A DNA stretch of 64,000 bases from Kitasatospora sp. NBC_00458 (GTDB lineage: Bacteria > Actinomycetota > Actinomycetes > Streptomycetales > Streptomycetaceae). Each line of letters begins with the position of its first letter. Within the stretch, counting starts at the first letter, position 1. Under the pieces are notes generated by a model. It had not been told where the DNA came from and did not search any database. It saw nothing but the letters and a program-made list of their open reading frames with translations. Of the stretch, positions 50,481 to 60,151 are shown piece after piece. The stretch lies in NCBI RefSeq assembly GCF_036013975.1, contig NZ_CP107904.1, forward strand, positions 5,791,001 to 5,855,000, read 5' to 3'. The translations under genes were made by a program, and so were the position numbers.

Positions 50481-52334
50481 ATGACTGAGCACGCCGCATC
50501 CCCCCGCCGCGGGGACACCCCGGCCGCCCACGCTCCCGCTCCCCAGCACGTCGTCGAGACCATGACCGGCGCCCAGTCGCTCATCCGCTCGCTGGAGGCC
50601 GTGGGCGCGGACACCGTCTTCGGCATCCCGGGCGGGGCCATTCTTCCCGCGTACGACCCGCTGATGGACTCGGCCAAGGTGCGCCACATCCTGGTCCGCC
50701 ACGAGCAGGGCGCCGGCCACGCCGCGACCGGCTACGCCCAGGCCACCGGCCGGGTCGGGGTCTGCATGGCGACCTCCGGCCCGGGCGCGACCAACCTGGT
50801 GACCCCGATCGCCGACGCCTACATGGACTCGGTGCCGATCGTCGCGATCACCGGCCAGGTCGCCTCCAAGGCGATCGGCACGGACGCCTTCCAGGAGGCG
50901 GACATCTGCGGCATCACCATGCCGATCACCAAGCACAACTACCTGGTCACCGACCCGGCCGAGATCCCCCGGGTGATCGCCGAGGCGTTCCACATCGCCG
51001 CCACCGGCCGCCCCGGCCCGGTCCTGGTCGACATCGCCAAGGACGCGCTGCAGGCCACCACCACCTTCCGCTGGCCGGTGGAGACCTCGCTGCCCGGCTA
51101 CCGCCCGGTGACCAAGCCGCACGCCAAGCAGATCCGCGAGGCCGCGAGGCTGCTGGTCTCCGCCAAGCGCCCGGTCCTCTACGTCGGCGGCGGCGTCATC
51201 AAGGCCGGTGCCACGGCCGAACTGCGCATCCTGGCCGAGCTGACCGGCGCCCCCGTGGTCACCACCCTGATGGCGCTCGGCGCCTTCCCGGACAGCCACC
51301 CGCAGCACCTGGGCATGCCCGGCATGCACGGCACCGTCCCGGCCGTCACCGCGCTCCAGAAGTCCGACCTGCTCTTCACCCTCGGCGCCCGCTTCGACGA
51401 CCGGGTCACCGGCAAGCTGGACAGCTTCGCGCCGTACGCCAAGGTCGTCCACGCGGACATCGACCCGGCCGAGATCGGCAAGAACCGCCCCGCCGACGTG
51501 CCGATCGTCGGTGACGCCCGCGAGGTGCTGGCCGACCTGATCGTCGCCGTGCAGGCCGAGTTCGACGCCGGCCACAAGGGCGACTACGCGGACTGGTGGG
51601 AGAAGCTCGACGAGTGGAAGAGGACCTACCCGCTGGGCCACGAGCCCGCCCCGGGCGGTCTGCTCTCCCCGCAGCAGGTCATCGAGCGGATCGGCCGGCT
51701 GGTCGGCCCGGACGCGATCTACGCGGCGGGCGTCGGCCAGCACCAGATGTGGAGCTCGCAGTTCATCCAGTTCGAGAAGCCGGGCACCTGGCTGAACTCC
51801 GGCGGCGCCGGGACCATGGGCTACGCGGTGCCGGCCGCGATGGGCGCCAAGGCGGGCCGTCCGGAGACCGCGGTCTGGGCGATCGACGGCGACGGCTGCT
51901 TCCAGATGACCAACCAGGAGCTGGTCACCTGCGCCCTGAACGACATCCCGATCAAGGTCGCGGTCATCAACAACGGCTCGCTGGGCATGGTCCGCCAGTG
52001 GCAGACCCTCTTCTACAACCAGCGCTACTCCAACACCGTGCTGCACGCCGGCCCGGACCACGACGGCATCGAGCCGCCGGCCCAGGGCACCCGGATCCCC
52101 GACTTCGTCCTGCTCTCCGAGGCGATGGGCTGCGTCGGTCTGCGCTGCGAGCGCCCGGAGGACCTCGACGCGGTGATCAAGCAGGCCATGGAGATCAACG
52201 ACCGCCCGGTGGTCATCGACTTCATCGTCCACCAGGACGCGATGGTCTGGCCGATGGTCGCGGCCGGCACCAGCAACGACGAGATCCAGTTCGCCCGGGG
52301 CGTCCGCCCCGACTTCGGCGACGACCTCGACTGA
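50481..52334 (+). CDS. ilvB: Acetolactate synthase, large (catalytic) subunit
   Basis: 617 aa from the ATG at 50481, after a non-conserved 25-residue start. TPP enzyme signatures: VFGIPGGAILPAYDPL, the activating Glu in LVRHEQGAGHAA, PFAM-type central domain (VLYVGGGVIKAGA), and the TPP motif GDGCFQMTNQELVTC with VINNGSLGMVRQWQ. It condenses pyruvate with pyruvate or 2-ketobutyrate, the first common step to Val/Leu and Ile. It heads ilvB-ilvN-ilvC behind an attenuator. Confidence 0.97.
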   Translation: MTEHAASPRRGDTPAAHAPAPQHVVETMTGAQSLIRSLEAVGADTVFGIPGGAILPAYDPLMDSAKVRHILVRHEQGAGHAATGYAQATGRVGVCMATSGPGATNLVTPIADAYMDSVPIVAITGQVASKAIGTDAFQEADICGITMPITKHNYLVTDPAEIPRVIAEAFHIAATGRPGPVLVDIAKDALQATTTFRWPVETSLPGYRPVTKPHAKQIREAARLLVSAKRPVLYVGGGVIKAGATAELRILAELTGAPVVTTLMALGAFPDSHPQHLGMPGMHGTVPAVTALQKSDLLFTLGARFDDRVTGKLDSFAPYAKVVHADIDPAEIGKNRPADVPIVGDAREVLADLIVAVQAEFDAGHKGDYADWWEKLDEWKRTYPLGHEPAPGGLLSPQQVIERIGRLVGPDAIYAAGVGQHQMWSSQFIQFEKPGTWLNSGGAGTMGYAVPAAMGAKAGRPETAVWAIDGDGCFQMTNQELVTCALNDIPIKVAVINNGSLGMVRQWQTLFYNQRYSNTVLHAGPDHDGIEPPAQGTRIPDFVLLSEAMGCVGLRCERPEDLDAVIKQAMEINDRPVVIDFIVHQDAMVWPMVAAGTSNDEIQFARGVRPDFGDDLD

Positions 52335-52372
52335 AGCCCCCACCTCCAGAACGACCTAGGGAACAGAGACCC

Positions 52373-52897
52373 ATGTCCAAGCACACCCTCTCCGTCCTGG
52401 TCGAGAACAAGCCCGGCGTGCTCGCCCGCATCGCCGCCCTGTTCTCCCGTCGGGGCTTCAACATCGACTCCCTCGCCGTCGGCCCCACCGAGCACCCGGA
52501 CGTCTCCCGGATGACCATCGTGGTCAACGTCGAGGACCTCCCGCTGGAGCAGGTCACCAAGCAGCTCAACAAGCTCGTCAACGTGATAAAGATCGTCGAA
52601 CTCGACCAGGCCGCTGCGATCCAGCGGGAACTGGTCCTGGTGAAGGTCCGCGCCGACAACGAGACCCGGTCGCAGATCGTCGAGATCGTCCAGCTGTTCC
52701 GCGCCAAGACGGTCGACGTGTCCCCGGACGCGGTGACCATCGAGGCCACCGGGAGTTCGGACAAGCTGGAGGCCATGCTCCGGATGCTGGAGCCCTACGG
52801 CGTCAAGGAGCTGGTCCAGTCCGGTCTGGTCGCCATCGGGCGCGGCGCCCGTTCGATCACGGACCGCTCGCTGCGCGCCCTCGACCGCAGCGCGTAA
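52373..52897 (+). CDS. ilvN: Acetolactate synthase, small (regulatory) subunit
   Basis: 174 aa. ACT domain LSVLVENKPGVLARIAALFSRRGFNIDSLAVGPTE followed by the ALS_ss_C domain (QRELVLVKVRADNETRSQIVEIV). It binds valine and confers feedback inhibition on IlvB. 38 bp after ilvB, same operon. The symbol ilvH is used interchangeably. Confidence 0.96.
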   Translation: MSKHTLSVLVENKPGVLARIAALFSRRGFNIDSLAVGPTEHPDVSRMTIVVNVEDLPLEQVTKQLNKLVNVIKIVELDQAAAIQRELVLVKVRADNETRSQIVEIVQLFRAKTVDVSPDAVTIEATGSSDKLEAMLRMLEPYGVKELVQSGLVAIGRGARSITDRSLRALDRSA

Positions 52898-53057
52898 CCG
52901 CCCGCGGGGCGCCCGCCACCACCCCTCCGGCGGCGCGCCGGCGCGCGGCACCGCCGCCCGTCTCACACCCTGAAGCACCGTCCCACCGCATCGCCGGGTC
53001 CACGTACGGTTGGAACCGCAGTACCCGGCAACACCACACGCAAGGAGATGTGCCCCC

Positions 53058-54056
53058 GTGGCCGAGCTGTTCTACGAAGACGACGCCGACCTGTCCATCA
53101 TCCAGGGCCGCAAGGTCGCGGTCATCGGCTACGGCAGCCAGGGCCACGCCCACGCGCTGTCCCTGCGCGACTCGGGCGCGGACGTCCGGGTCGGCCTGAA
53201 GCCGGAGTCCAAGTCCCGCCAGAAGGCCGAGGAGGCCGGGCTGCGCGTGGTCACCCCCGCCGAGGCGGCGGCCGAGGCCGACGTCATCATGATCCTCGTC
53301 CCGGACCCGATCCAGGCCGACGTGTACGAGGCGGACATCGCTCCGCACCTGAAGGCCGGCGACGCCCTGTTCTTCGGCCACGGCCTGAACATCCGCTTCG
53401 GCTTCATCAAGCCGCCGGCCGACGTCGACGTCTGCATGGTCGCCCCGAAGGGCCCGGGCCACCTGGTCCGCCGCCAGTACGAGGAGGGCCGCGGCGTCCC
53501 GGCGATCGTCGCCGTCGAGCAGGACGCCACCGGCGGCGCGTTCGCCCTGGCGCTGTCCTACGCCAAGGGCCTGGGCGCCACCAAGGCCGGCGTCATCAAG
53601 ACCACCTTCACCGAGGAGACCGAGACCGACCTGTTCGGTGAGCAGGCCGTCCTCTGCGGTGGCACCGCCGCCCTGGTGAAGGCCGGGTTCGAGACCCTGG
53701 TCGAGGCCGGCTACCAGCCGGAGATCGCGTACTTCGAGTGCCTGCACGAGCTGAAGCTCATCGTCGACCTGATGTACGAGGGCGGCCTGGAGAAGATGCG
53801 CTGGTCGGTCTCCGAGACCGCCGAGTGGGGCGACTACGTCACCGGCCCCCGCATCATCACCGACGCCACCAAGGCCGAGATGAAGAAGGTCCTCACCGAG
53901 ATCCAGGACGGCACCTTCGCCAACACCTGGATCGCCGAGTACAAGGCCGGCCTGCCCAAGTACAACGAGTACAAGAAGGCCGACGAGGACCACCTGCTGG
54001 AGTCCACCGGCAAGAAGCTCCGCAAGCTGATGAGCTGGGTGAAGGAAGAGGCCTGA
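53058..54056 (+). CDS. ilvC: Ketol-acid reductoisomerase, class I
   Basis: 332 aa from the GTG at 53058, next to AAGGAG; an earlier in-frame start is not conserved. NADP-binding VAVIGYGSQGHAHALSLRDSG, KGPGHLVRRQYEEGRGVP, and acidic Mg ligands in TETDLFGEQAVLCGG and AYFECLHELKLIVDLMYEGG. Second step of Val/Leu/Ile synthesis. A possible extra -10 (TACGGT, 53005-53010) lies in the 160-bp gap after ilvN. Confidence 0.97.
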   Translation: MAELFYEDDADLSIIQGRKVAVIGYGSQGHAHALSLRDSGADVRVGLKPESKSRQKAEEAGLRVVTPAEAAAEADVIMILVPDPIQADVYEADIAPHLKAGDALFFGHGLNIRFGFIKPPADVDVCMVAPKGPGHLVRRQYEEGRGVPAIVAVEQDATGGAFALALSYAKGLGATKAGVIKTTFTEETETDLFGEQAVLCGGTAALVKAGFETLVEAGYQPEIAYFECLHELKLIVDLMYEGGLEKMRWSVSETAEWGDYVTGPRIITDATKAEMKKVLTEIQDGTFANTWIAEYKAGLPKYNEYKKADEDHLLESTGKKLRKLMSWVKEEA

Positions 54057-54090
54057 GCCTCCCCTGATTTTGTAACGCCCTTGTACAACT

Positions 54091-54133
54091 AGGCTGCTCC
54101 CGTCCGGGTGATTTCGCCGGACGGGAGCAGCCT
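54091..54133 (+). terminator. ilvBNC operon terminator
   Basis: Perfect 17-bp stem (54091-54107 with 54117-54133, 9-nt loop) 35 bp after the ilvC stop. Confidence 0.82.
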
Positions 54134-54275
54134 GGTACCCAGCCCGTCGATACACTTCCGAGTGCGCGTCAGGCCCACAGCGTCGTGCGTCTACCTACGC
54201 GGCATGCCACCTTCCCCCCGCCTTCCACGCCACCTTCGTGCCGGGGAGAACCGGACAGTTAAGGACAACACTGTC

Positions 54276-55877
54276 GTGAGCACTGCTAACACTGTGAAAA
54301 CCGGCGTCGTACTGATCGCCGAGGAGCTGTCGCCCGCCACCGTCGACGCCCTCGGTCCCGACTTCGAGATCCGCCACTGCAACGGTGCGGACCGCACCGA
54401 GCTGCTGACCGCGATCGCGGACGTCGACGCCATCCTGATCCGCTCGGCCACCAAGGTGGACGCCGAGGCGCTGGCCGCCGCCCGCAAGCTGAAGGTCGTC
54501 GCCCGGGCCGGCGTCGGCCTGGACAACGTCGACGTCTCCGCCGCCACCAAGGCCGGCGTCATGGTCGTCAACGCGCCGACCTCGAACATCGTCACCGCCG
54601 CCGAGCTCGCCTGCGGCCTGCTGATCTCCGTCGCCCGCAACATCGCGCCGGCCAACGCCGCGCTCAAGCAGGGCGAGTGGAAGCGCAACAAGTACACCGG
54701 CGTCGAGCTGAGCGAGAAGGTCCTCGGCGTCGTCGGCCTCGGCCGGATCGGTGTGCTGGTCGCCCAGCGGATGTCCGCGTTCGGCATGAAGATCGTCGCG
54801 TACGACCCCTACATCCAGGCCGCCCGGGCCGCGCAGATGGGCGTCAAGCTGGTCTCCCTGGAGGAGCTGCTGGAGGTCTCGGACTTCATCACCGTCCACC
54901 TCCCGAAGACCCCGGAGACCATCGGCCTGATCGGCGACGAGGCCCTGCACAAGGTCAAGCCGAGCGTCCGGATCGTCAACGCCGCCCGCGGCGGCATCGT
55001 CGACGAGGAGGCGCTCGCCTCCGCGCTGCGCGACGGCCGGGTGGCCGGCGCCGGCCTCGACGTGTACGCCAAGGAGCCGTGCACCGACTCGCCGCTGTTC
55101 GCCTTCGACAACGTGGTGGCCACCCCGCACCTGGGCGCCTCCACCGACGAGGCGCAGGAGAAGGCCGGCATCGCCGTCGCCAGGTCGGTCCGGCTGGCGC
55201 TGGCCGGCGAGCTGGTGCCGGACGCGGTCAACGTCCAGGGCGGCGTGATCGCCGAGGACGTCCGCCCGGGCCTGCCGCTCGCCGAGAAGCTCGGCCGGAT
55301 CTTCACCGCGCTGGCCGGCGAGGTGGCCGTCCGGCTCGACGTCGAGGTCCGCGGCGAGATCACCCAGCACGACGTGAAGGTGCTCGAACTCTCCGCGCTC
55401 AAGGGCGTGTTCGAGGACGTCGTGGCGGAGACGGTGTCCTACGTCAACGCCCCGCTGTTCGCGCAGGAGCGCGGTGTCGAGGTGCGCCTGACCACCTCCA
55501 GCGAGAGCCCCGAGCACCGCAACGTGATCACCGTGCGCGGCACCCTGGCGAACGGCGAGGAGATCGCCATCTCCGGCACGCTGTCCGGCCCGAAGCAGAC
55601 CCAGAAGATCGTCGGCGTCGACGCCTTCGACGTGGACGTGGCGCTCACCGACCACATGGCCTTCTTCAAGTACGAGGACCGCCCGGGCGTGGTCGGCGTC
55701 CTCGGCCGCCACCTCGGCGACGCCGGCGTCAACATCGCCGGCATGCAGGTGGCCCGTGACGGCGCCGGCGCGCTGGCCTCCATCACCGTGGACAGCCAGA
55801 TCCCGCAGGACGTCCTGACCGCCATCGCCGGCGAGATCGGTGCCCGCTTCGCCCGCTCGGTCGACCTGGGCGCCTGA
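54276..55877 (+). CDS. serA: D-3-phosphoglycerate dehydrogenase
   Basis: 533 aa from a GTG with AAGGA upstream; the frame extends further but without conserved residues. Long (type I) PGDH: substrate/nucleotide domains with VVARAGVGLDNVDVSAA, GVVGLGRIGVLVAQR, catalytic Arg238 (NAARGG) and His285 (TPHLGAST), then an ASB domain and a C-terminal ACT domain (MAFFKYEDRPGVVGVLGRHLGDAGVNIAGMQV) that gives serine feedback as in Mycobacterium. First step of serine synthesis; opposite in direction of flux to sdaA at 8979. Confidence 0.97.
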   Translation: MSTANTVKTGVVLIAEELSPATVDALGPDFEIRHCNGADRTELLTAIADVDAILIRSATKVDAEALAAARKLKVVARAGVGLDNVDVSAATKAGVMVVNAPTSNIVTAAELACGLLISVARNIAPANAALKQGEWKRNKYTGVELSEKVLGVVGLGRIGVLVAQRMSAFGMKIVAYDPYIQAARAAQMGVKLVSLEELLEVSDFITVHLPKTPETIGLIGDEALHKVKPSVRIVNAARGGIVDEEALASALRDGRVAGAGLDVYAKEPCTDSPLFAFDNVVATPHLGASTDEAQEKAGIAVARSVRLALAGELVPDAVNVQGGVIAEDVRPGLPLAEKLGRIFTALAGEVAVRLDVEVRGEITQHDVKVLELSALKGVFEDVVAETVSYVNAPLFAQERGVEVRLTTSSESPEHRNVITVRGTLANGEEIAISGTLSGPKQTQKIVGVDAFDVDVALTDHMAFFKYEDRPGVVGVLGRHLGDAGVNIAGMQVARDGAGALASITVDSQIPQDVLTAIAGEIGARFARSVDLGA

Positions 55878-56225
55878 GCCCCGGGACGCCCCGACGACAG
55901 GGCCCGGACCACCGTTCGAACGGTGGTCCGGGCCCTGCTGCTTTCCTCCGGGTGACACCCGTCTCAGATAGTAGGAAATCCAAGTATTCGTGCAGACACG
56001 GCCGCGCGCCGGTCGTACCGTGGAGGAGTCATACGGTGTGCCGCCCCTGTAGCCAGGGCGTTCGGCCCGTGTGGACCCGCATGCCCGATGGGCGGGTGAT
56101 CCCCGCCCGGCGTGCCGCCCCGTGATCCGCCGCCGCCCCGTGCGGCCGCGCTTCGCACGGACCCTCCTGTTCCACACCCTCCTGTCGCGACCCTCCCCGG
56201 CGCGCAACGAACCTAGGAGCCCGGC
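55878..56225. promoter_or_regulatory. serA terminator and AT-rich promoter island
   Basis: A perfect 40-bp palindrome at 55898-55937 (18-bp stem, TCGA loop) followed by CTTTCC is the serA terminator. At 55964-55998 lies an AT-rich stretch (GATAGTAGGAAATCCAAGTA) very unlike its surroundings, probably a promoter or regulatory site. It precedes the candidate short frame at 56036 and the 53-aa gene at 56226. Confidence 0.6.
56036..56125 (+). CDS. Candidate 29-aa peptide, MCRPC start
   Basis: GTG-initiated frame with GGAGGAG ten bases upstream, encoding MCRPCSQGVRPVWTRMPDGR and nine more residues ending RRAAP. Two Cys in the first five residues recall cysteine-sensing leader peptides, but no attenuator terminator was found after it. 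A G+C-rich hairpin (near 56087-56107) overlaps its end. Only the ribosome binding site and position support it. Confidence 0.25.
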   Translation: MCRPCSQGVRPVWTRMPDGRVIPARRAAP

Positions 56226-56387
56226 ATGTCCCCGACCGCAGACCGCCACGCCGCTTCCGCCCCCGCCGCCATCACGACCCGCGCCCCGCGCCGCCGCCGG
56301 GCGGCCGAGCGGAACCCCTTCGCCGCCGCCGCGCTCCAGCGGGCGCTGGACCGCCGCGACAACGGCGGTTCGGCCGGCCGCCCCTGA
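56226..56387 (+). CDS. 53-aa basic small protein
   Basis: ATG with TAGGAG upstream. An Ala-rich start (MSPTADRHAASAPAAITTR) is followed by RAPRRRRAAERNPFAAAALQRALDRRD and a Gly-rich end. It looks like a short basic helical protein; no family is recognised. It is alone between serA and the protease gene. Confidence 0.5.
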   Translation: MSPTADRHAASAPAAITTRAPRRRRAAERNPFAAAALQRALDRRDNGGSAGRP

Positions 56388-56643
56388 TCCGGCCACCCCT
56401 GACTCCGGCCGCCCCGGGACGGGCCGGACCCACCGGCCCGGCGTTCATCCTCCGAATGGGCCGATCGGGCTGACGGCCCGTCACTCCGGAGAGTGCAAGT
56501 TGCCACCGTTCGAGGGATGTTGCTCGCCCTGACCGGCGCGATATTCCTAATTTGGGGCTCCCGGAAGGGTGATCGACGGCCGCGCGGGCGGGCGTCAGCG
56601 GCACGGCTTGCGGATCAGCTCCCCCGGCCGGGGAGAGGGTCCC

Positions 56644-59600
56644 ATGCGTCAGCCGACCGTCCGCCGACCGCTCGCCAGGATCGGCCTCACCCTGGCCCTC
56701 GTGGCCGGGCCGGTCCTGCTCGCCACCGCCCCCGCGGCCGGCAGCCCGCCGGGCGCCCCGCCGGGCCCGCCGTCCTCGGCCGGACCCCCGGCCTCCGTCC
56801 TGCTGGAACTCGGCACCGAACCCGCCGCCCCCGCCTGGCGCCGGGCCGGTGCCGAGGCCCGGCGCGCCCAGCGCTCCCCGGAAGCCGTCCGGCGCGAGGC
56901 CGCCCGGGCCGGCGCGGGACAGCGGGCCCGGGCCTCCGAGGCCCTCGACCGGCTCGTCGGCGCCGTCCGCGGCGCCGCCCCCACCGCCCGGGAGCTCTAC
57001 CGCACCCGCACCCTGCTCACCGGCCTCGCCGTCACCGTGCCCGCCGACCGGCTGCCCGCGCTGCGCGCCCTGCCCGGGGTCGCCGCCGTCCACCCGATCG
57101 TCCGCAAGCAGCGCGCCAACGCCCACTCCGTGCCGGTCACCGGCGCACCCGAGGTCTGGGCCGGGGCCTCCGCCGACGCCTCCCCGGGCGCCGGGGGGAA
57201 CACCGGCCGGGGCGTGCGGATCGGCGTCGCCGACAGCGGCATCGACTACACCCACGCCGACTTCGGCGGCCCCGGCACCGAGGAGGCCTTCACGGCGGTG
57301 GACGGCGCGAAGCCCGCCCCCGCCGGGCTCTTCCCCAACGCCAAGGTGGTCGGCGGCCGCGACCTCGTCGGCGACGACTACAACCCCGACCCGGCCTCCC
57401 CGCACTACCAGCCCGAACCCCGCCCCGACGACAACCCGATCGACTGCGCCCGCAACGGGCACGGCACCCACGTCGCGGGGACCGCCGCCGGTCTCGGCGT
57501 GACCACCGACGGCCGCACCTACCCCGGCCCGTACCGGCCCGGCCTCGACCCGGCCGGCTTCAAGGTCGGCCCCGGGGCCGCGCCCGGCGCCCAGCTGTAC
57601 GCGATCCGGGTCTTCGGCTGCGACGGCTCCACCGACCAGCTCGCCCAGGCCCTCGACCTGGCCGCCGACCCCGACGGCGACGGCGACCTCGGCGACCGGC
57701 TCGACGTCCTCAACCTCTCGCTCGGCAGCCGGTTCGGCTCCACCGACGACGCCGACGCCCTCGCCGTCGACCGGCTGTCCGAAGCCGGCACCGTCGTGGT
57801 CGCCGCGGCCGGCAACGAGGGCGACGTCTACGGCATCGGCGGCAGCCCCGGCACCGCAGCCCGGGCCGTCGCCGTCGCCGCCTCCGTCGACCCGCACAGC
57901 GACGCCGACGGCCTCACCGTGCTCGCCCCCGAACCGCTCGCCGGCGTCGTCCCCGCCCACTGGAGCGCCCGGTACCAGGACTGGTCCACCGCCGACGTGA
58001 CCGGCACGCTCGCCCTGCCCGCCGACCAGTCCGACGGCTGCACGGCGTTCGGCGAGGCCGACCGGCAGCGGATCACCGGGAAGATCGCCGTCCTCGCCTG
58101 GCGCACCCGCGAGTCCGAGCGCGCCTGCGGCTCCGGCCCGCGCGCCGACCACGTCGCCGAGGCCGGCGCGATCGGCGCCCTGCTCGCCGCCGACGACGAC
58201 CACCTCGCCGAGATCGCGGGCAACGACCGCGTCCCGCTCGCCCTGCTCGCGCACGCCGACGGCGAACGGCTCCGCGCCGCCGCGGCCGACGGCGAGGTCC
58301 GGGTCCGGCTCGCCGCCCCCGGCAACCCGCTGCACGGCGTCGTCCCCCAGGACCAGCCGCAGCGCCTCGACACCCTCACCGACTTCACCTCCCGGGGCAT
58401 CGGGGTGCCCGGCGTGGTCAAGCCCGACCTGGCGGCCCCCGGCGAGACCATCTGGTCCGCCAGGGTCGGCAGCGGCAGCGGCGGCCAGCGCGAGGACGGC
58501 ACCTCGATGGCCACCCCGCACACCGCGGGCCTGGCCGCGCTGGTCCGCTCCGCCCACCCCGACTGGACCGTCGAACAGGTCAAGGCCGCGCTGATGAACA
58601 CCGCCGGCGACACCTGGGTCGGCGACGGCGCCACCGGCCCGGTCTACGGCCCCGAGCGCACCGGCGCGGGCCGCGCCCGGGTGGACCGCGCCGTCCGTAC
58701 CCCCGCCGTCGCCTACGCGGCCGGCCCGGGCGCGGTGGAGGGCGCGGTCGGCGTCTCCTTCGGCCCGGTGGCGGTCGGCGGACCGCTCACCCTCGACCGC
58801 GAGGTCGAGGTGCGCAACCTCTCCGGCTCCCCGCTCTCCTACCGGACCGGGTACGCGGCCGCCACCGAGCTGCCCGGGGCCCGCTTCGACGTCGCGCCCG
58901 CCCGGATCGACGTCCCGGCCGGCGGCAGCGCCCGGGTCCGGGTCACCCTGGCCGTCCCCGGACGGCTCGGCCGCCTCCCCGACCCGACCATCGCCACCCT
59001 CCAGGGCGGCAAGGCCCGCACCTACCGGGGCGAGCTCTCCGGGCGGCTGCTGCTCACCCCGGACGACCGGGCCGTCCCCGAGCTGCGGGTGCCCGTCCTG
59101 GCGGCCCCCCGGGCGGTCTCCGACCTCGCCGCCACCACCGCGGTCCGCACCACCCGGGCGAACGCCCTGGCCGCCCTCGCCGGCACCGCCGCCCCCGGCG
59201 AGGGGCCCGGCCTGCTCAGCGCCCTCGCCCTCGGCGGGGAGGCCGCCCGCTGGCCCGACTGCCCGCCGAACAGCGGCGCGGCGGTCGGCCCGGGCGCGGG
59301 CATCGTGCCCGAGGACAGCGCCGACGGGGCCGCCGCGATCCAGGACGTCTGCGTCGAGCGCGCCGGTGACCGGGCCGCCAACCTGCGCGCGGCCGGCGCC
59401 GCCACCGACGCCCCCGCGGTCGGCGGCGACCCGCTGGCCGGCGGCACGCTCTACCTCGGCGCGCAGGTCTGGGCGCCCGCCGCCACCCCGGTCGGCCTGT
59501 TCGCCGTCCGGGCCTCGCTGGACACCGACGGCGACGGCGCCACCGACGTGATCGTCAAGGCGGACCGGCAGCGCGGCAGCGACGTCCTGGTGGCCCGCGC

Positions 59601-60036
59601 CCTGGACGCCCGCACCGGGGCCGAACTGGACGTCCAGCCGCTCAACGCACGCTGGGGCGACACCGACACCGCGCTGCTGGACAGCGACGCCCTGGTCCTC
59701 CCGGTCCGGCTGAGCGCCCTGCCGGGCGTCCGGGAGGGGCACAGCACCGTCCGCTACGCGCTCTGGACCGGCGTGGCCACCTCGGGCAAGCCGGACCCGG
59801 CCGGGGCGTTCTCGGCGATCGGGCTGCGCGGCACCCGGCCCACCCTGGCGGTCGACGTCCTGCACCCGGCCGTGGACGTCCGGGCCGGCCAGGGCGGCCC
59901 CGCCGCCGTCGCCGCCCCCGCCGGGCCCGGCACCGTCCTCGACATCCGCCGCACCGAGGGCGACCGGTCCCGCCTGCTGCTGCTCCACCACCTCAACCCG
60001 GACGGCGCCCGCGGCCAGGTGCTGGACCTGCCGTAG
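56644..60036 (+). CDS. Secreted subtilisin-family (S8) protease
   Basis: 1130 aa from the ATG at 56644 beside GGGAGAGGG. Signal peptide (LTLALVAGPVLLATAPAAG), I9-type propeptide (LTGLAVTVPADRLPALRALPGVAAVHP), then the catalytic domain with Asp197 (GVADSGIDYTH), His273 (GHGTHVAGT), Asn391 (AAAGNEGD) and Ser621 (EDGTSMATPH). The long gap between Asn and Ser contains a PA-domain insert (GKIAVLAWRTRESERACGSG). The C-terminal 480 residues are Fn3-like (VEVRNLSGSPLSYRT) and another unnamed beta-rich region with DTDGDGATDV. Cell-surface or extracellular proteolysis is expected. Confidence 0.93.
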   Translation: MRQPTVRRPLARIGLTLALVAGPVLLATAPAAGSPPGAPPGPPSSAGPPASVLLELGTEPAAPAWRRAGAEARRAQRSPEAVRREAARAGAGQRARASEALDRLVGAVRGAAPTARELYRTRTLLTGLAVTVPADRLPALRALPGVAAVHPIVRKQRANAHSVPVTGAPEVWAGASADASPGAGGNTGRGVRIGVADSGIDYTHADFGGPGTEEAFTAVDGAKPAPAGLFPNAKVVGGRDLVGDDYNPDPASPHYQPEPRPDDNPIDCARNGHGTHVAGTAAGLGVTTDGRTYPGPYRPGLDPAGFKVGPGAAPGAQLYAIRVFGCDGSTDQLAQALDLAADPDGDGDLGDRLDVLNLSLGSRFGSTDDADALAVDRLSEAGTVVVAAAGNEGDVYGIGGSPGTAARAVAVAASVDPHSDADGLTVLAPEPLAGVVPAHWSARYQDWSTADVTGTLALPADQSDGCTAFGEADRQRITGKIAVLAWRTRESERACGSGPRADHVAEAGAIGALLAADDDHLAEIAGNDRVPLALLAHADGERLRAAAADGEVRVRLAAPGNPLHGVVPQDQPQRLDTLTDFTSRGIGVPGVVKPDLAAPGETIWSARVGSGSGGQREDGTSMATPHTAGLAALVRSAHPDWTVEQVKAALMNTAGDTWVGDGATGPVYGPERTGAGRARVDRAVRTPAVAYAAGPGAVEGAVGVSFGPVAVGGPLTLDREVEVRNLSGSPLSYRTGYAAATELPGARFDVAPARIDVPAGGSARVRVTLAVPGRLGRLPDPTIATLQGGKARTYRGELSGRLLLTPDDRAVPELRVPVLAAPRAVSDLAATTAVRTTRANALAALAGTAAPGEGPGLLSALALGGEAARWPDCPPNSGAAVGPGAGIVPEDSADGAAAIQDVCVERAGDRAANLRAAGAATDAPAVGGDPLAGGTLYLGAQVWAPAATPVGLFAVRASLDTDGDGATDVIVKADRQRGSDVLVARALDARTGAELDVQPLNARWGDTDTALLDSDALVLPVRLSALPGVREGHSTVRYALWTGVATSGKPDPAGAFSAIGLRGTRPTLAVDVLHPAVDVRAGQGGPAAVAAPAGPGTVLDIRRTEGDRSRLLLLHHLNPDGARGQVLDLP

Positions 60037-60042
60037 CCGCCC

Positions 60043-60078
60043 CGGGGGAGCGCCCGCCGAACGGCGGGCGCTCCCCCG
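60043..60078 (+). terminator. Terminator after the subtilase gene
   Basis: Perfect 17-bp stem (60043-60059 with 60062-60078) with a 2-nt AA spacer as loop. Confidence 0.8.
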
Positions 60079-60151
60079 AGAGGGCGAAGTGCCCGGCGAC
60101 CGGCCCGAGTAGCCTGAGACCAGCCACGAGGATGCCCCCATGGGAGGAACC

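Noticed and set aside
47727..52343. Minus-strand 1538-codon open frame
   Set aside because: Antisense to the GGDEF-EAL gene and ilvB, no recognisable domain; shadow of GC-rich codons.
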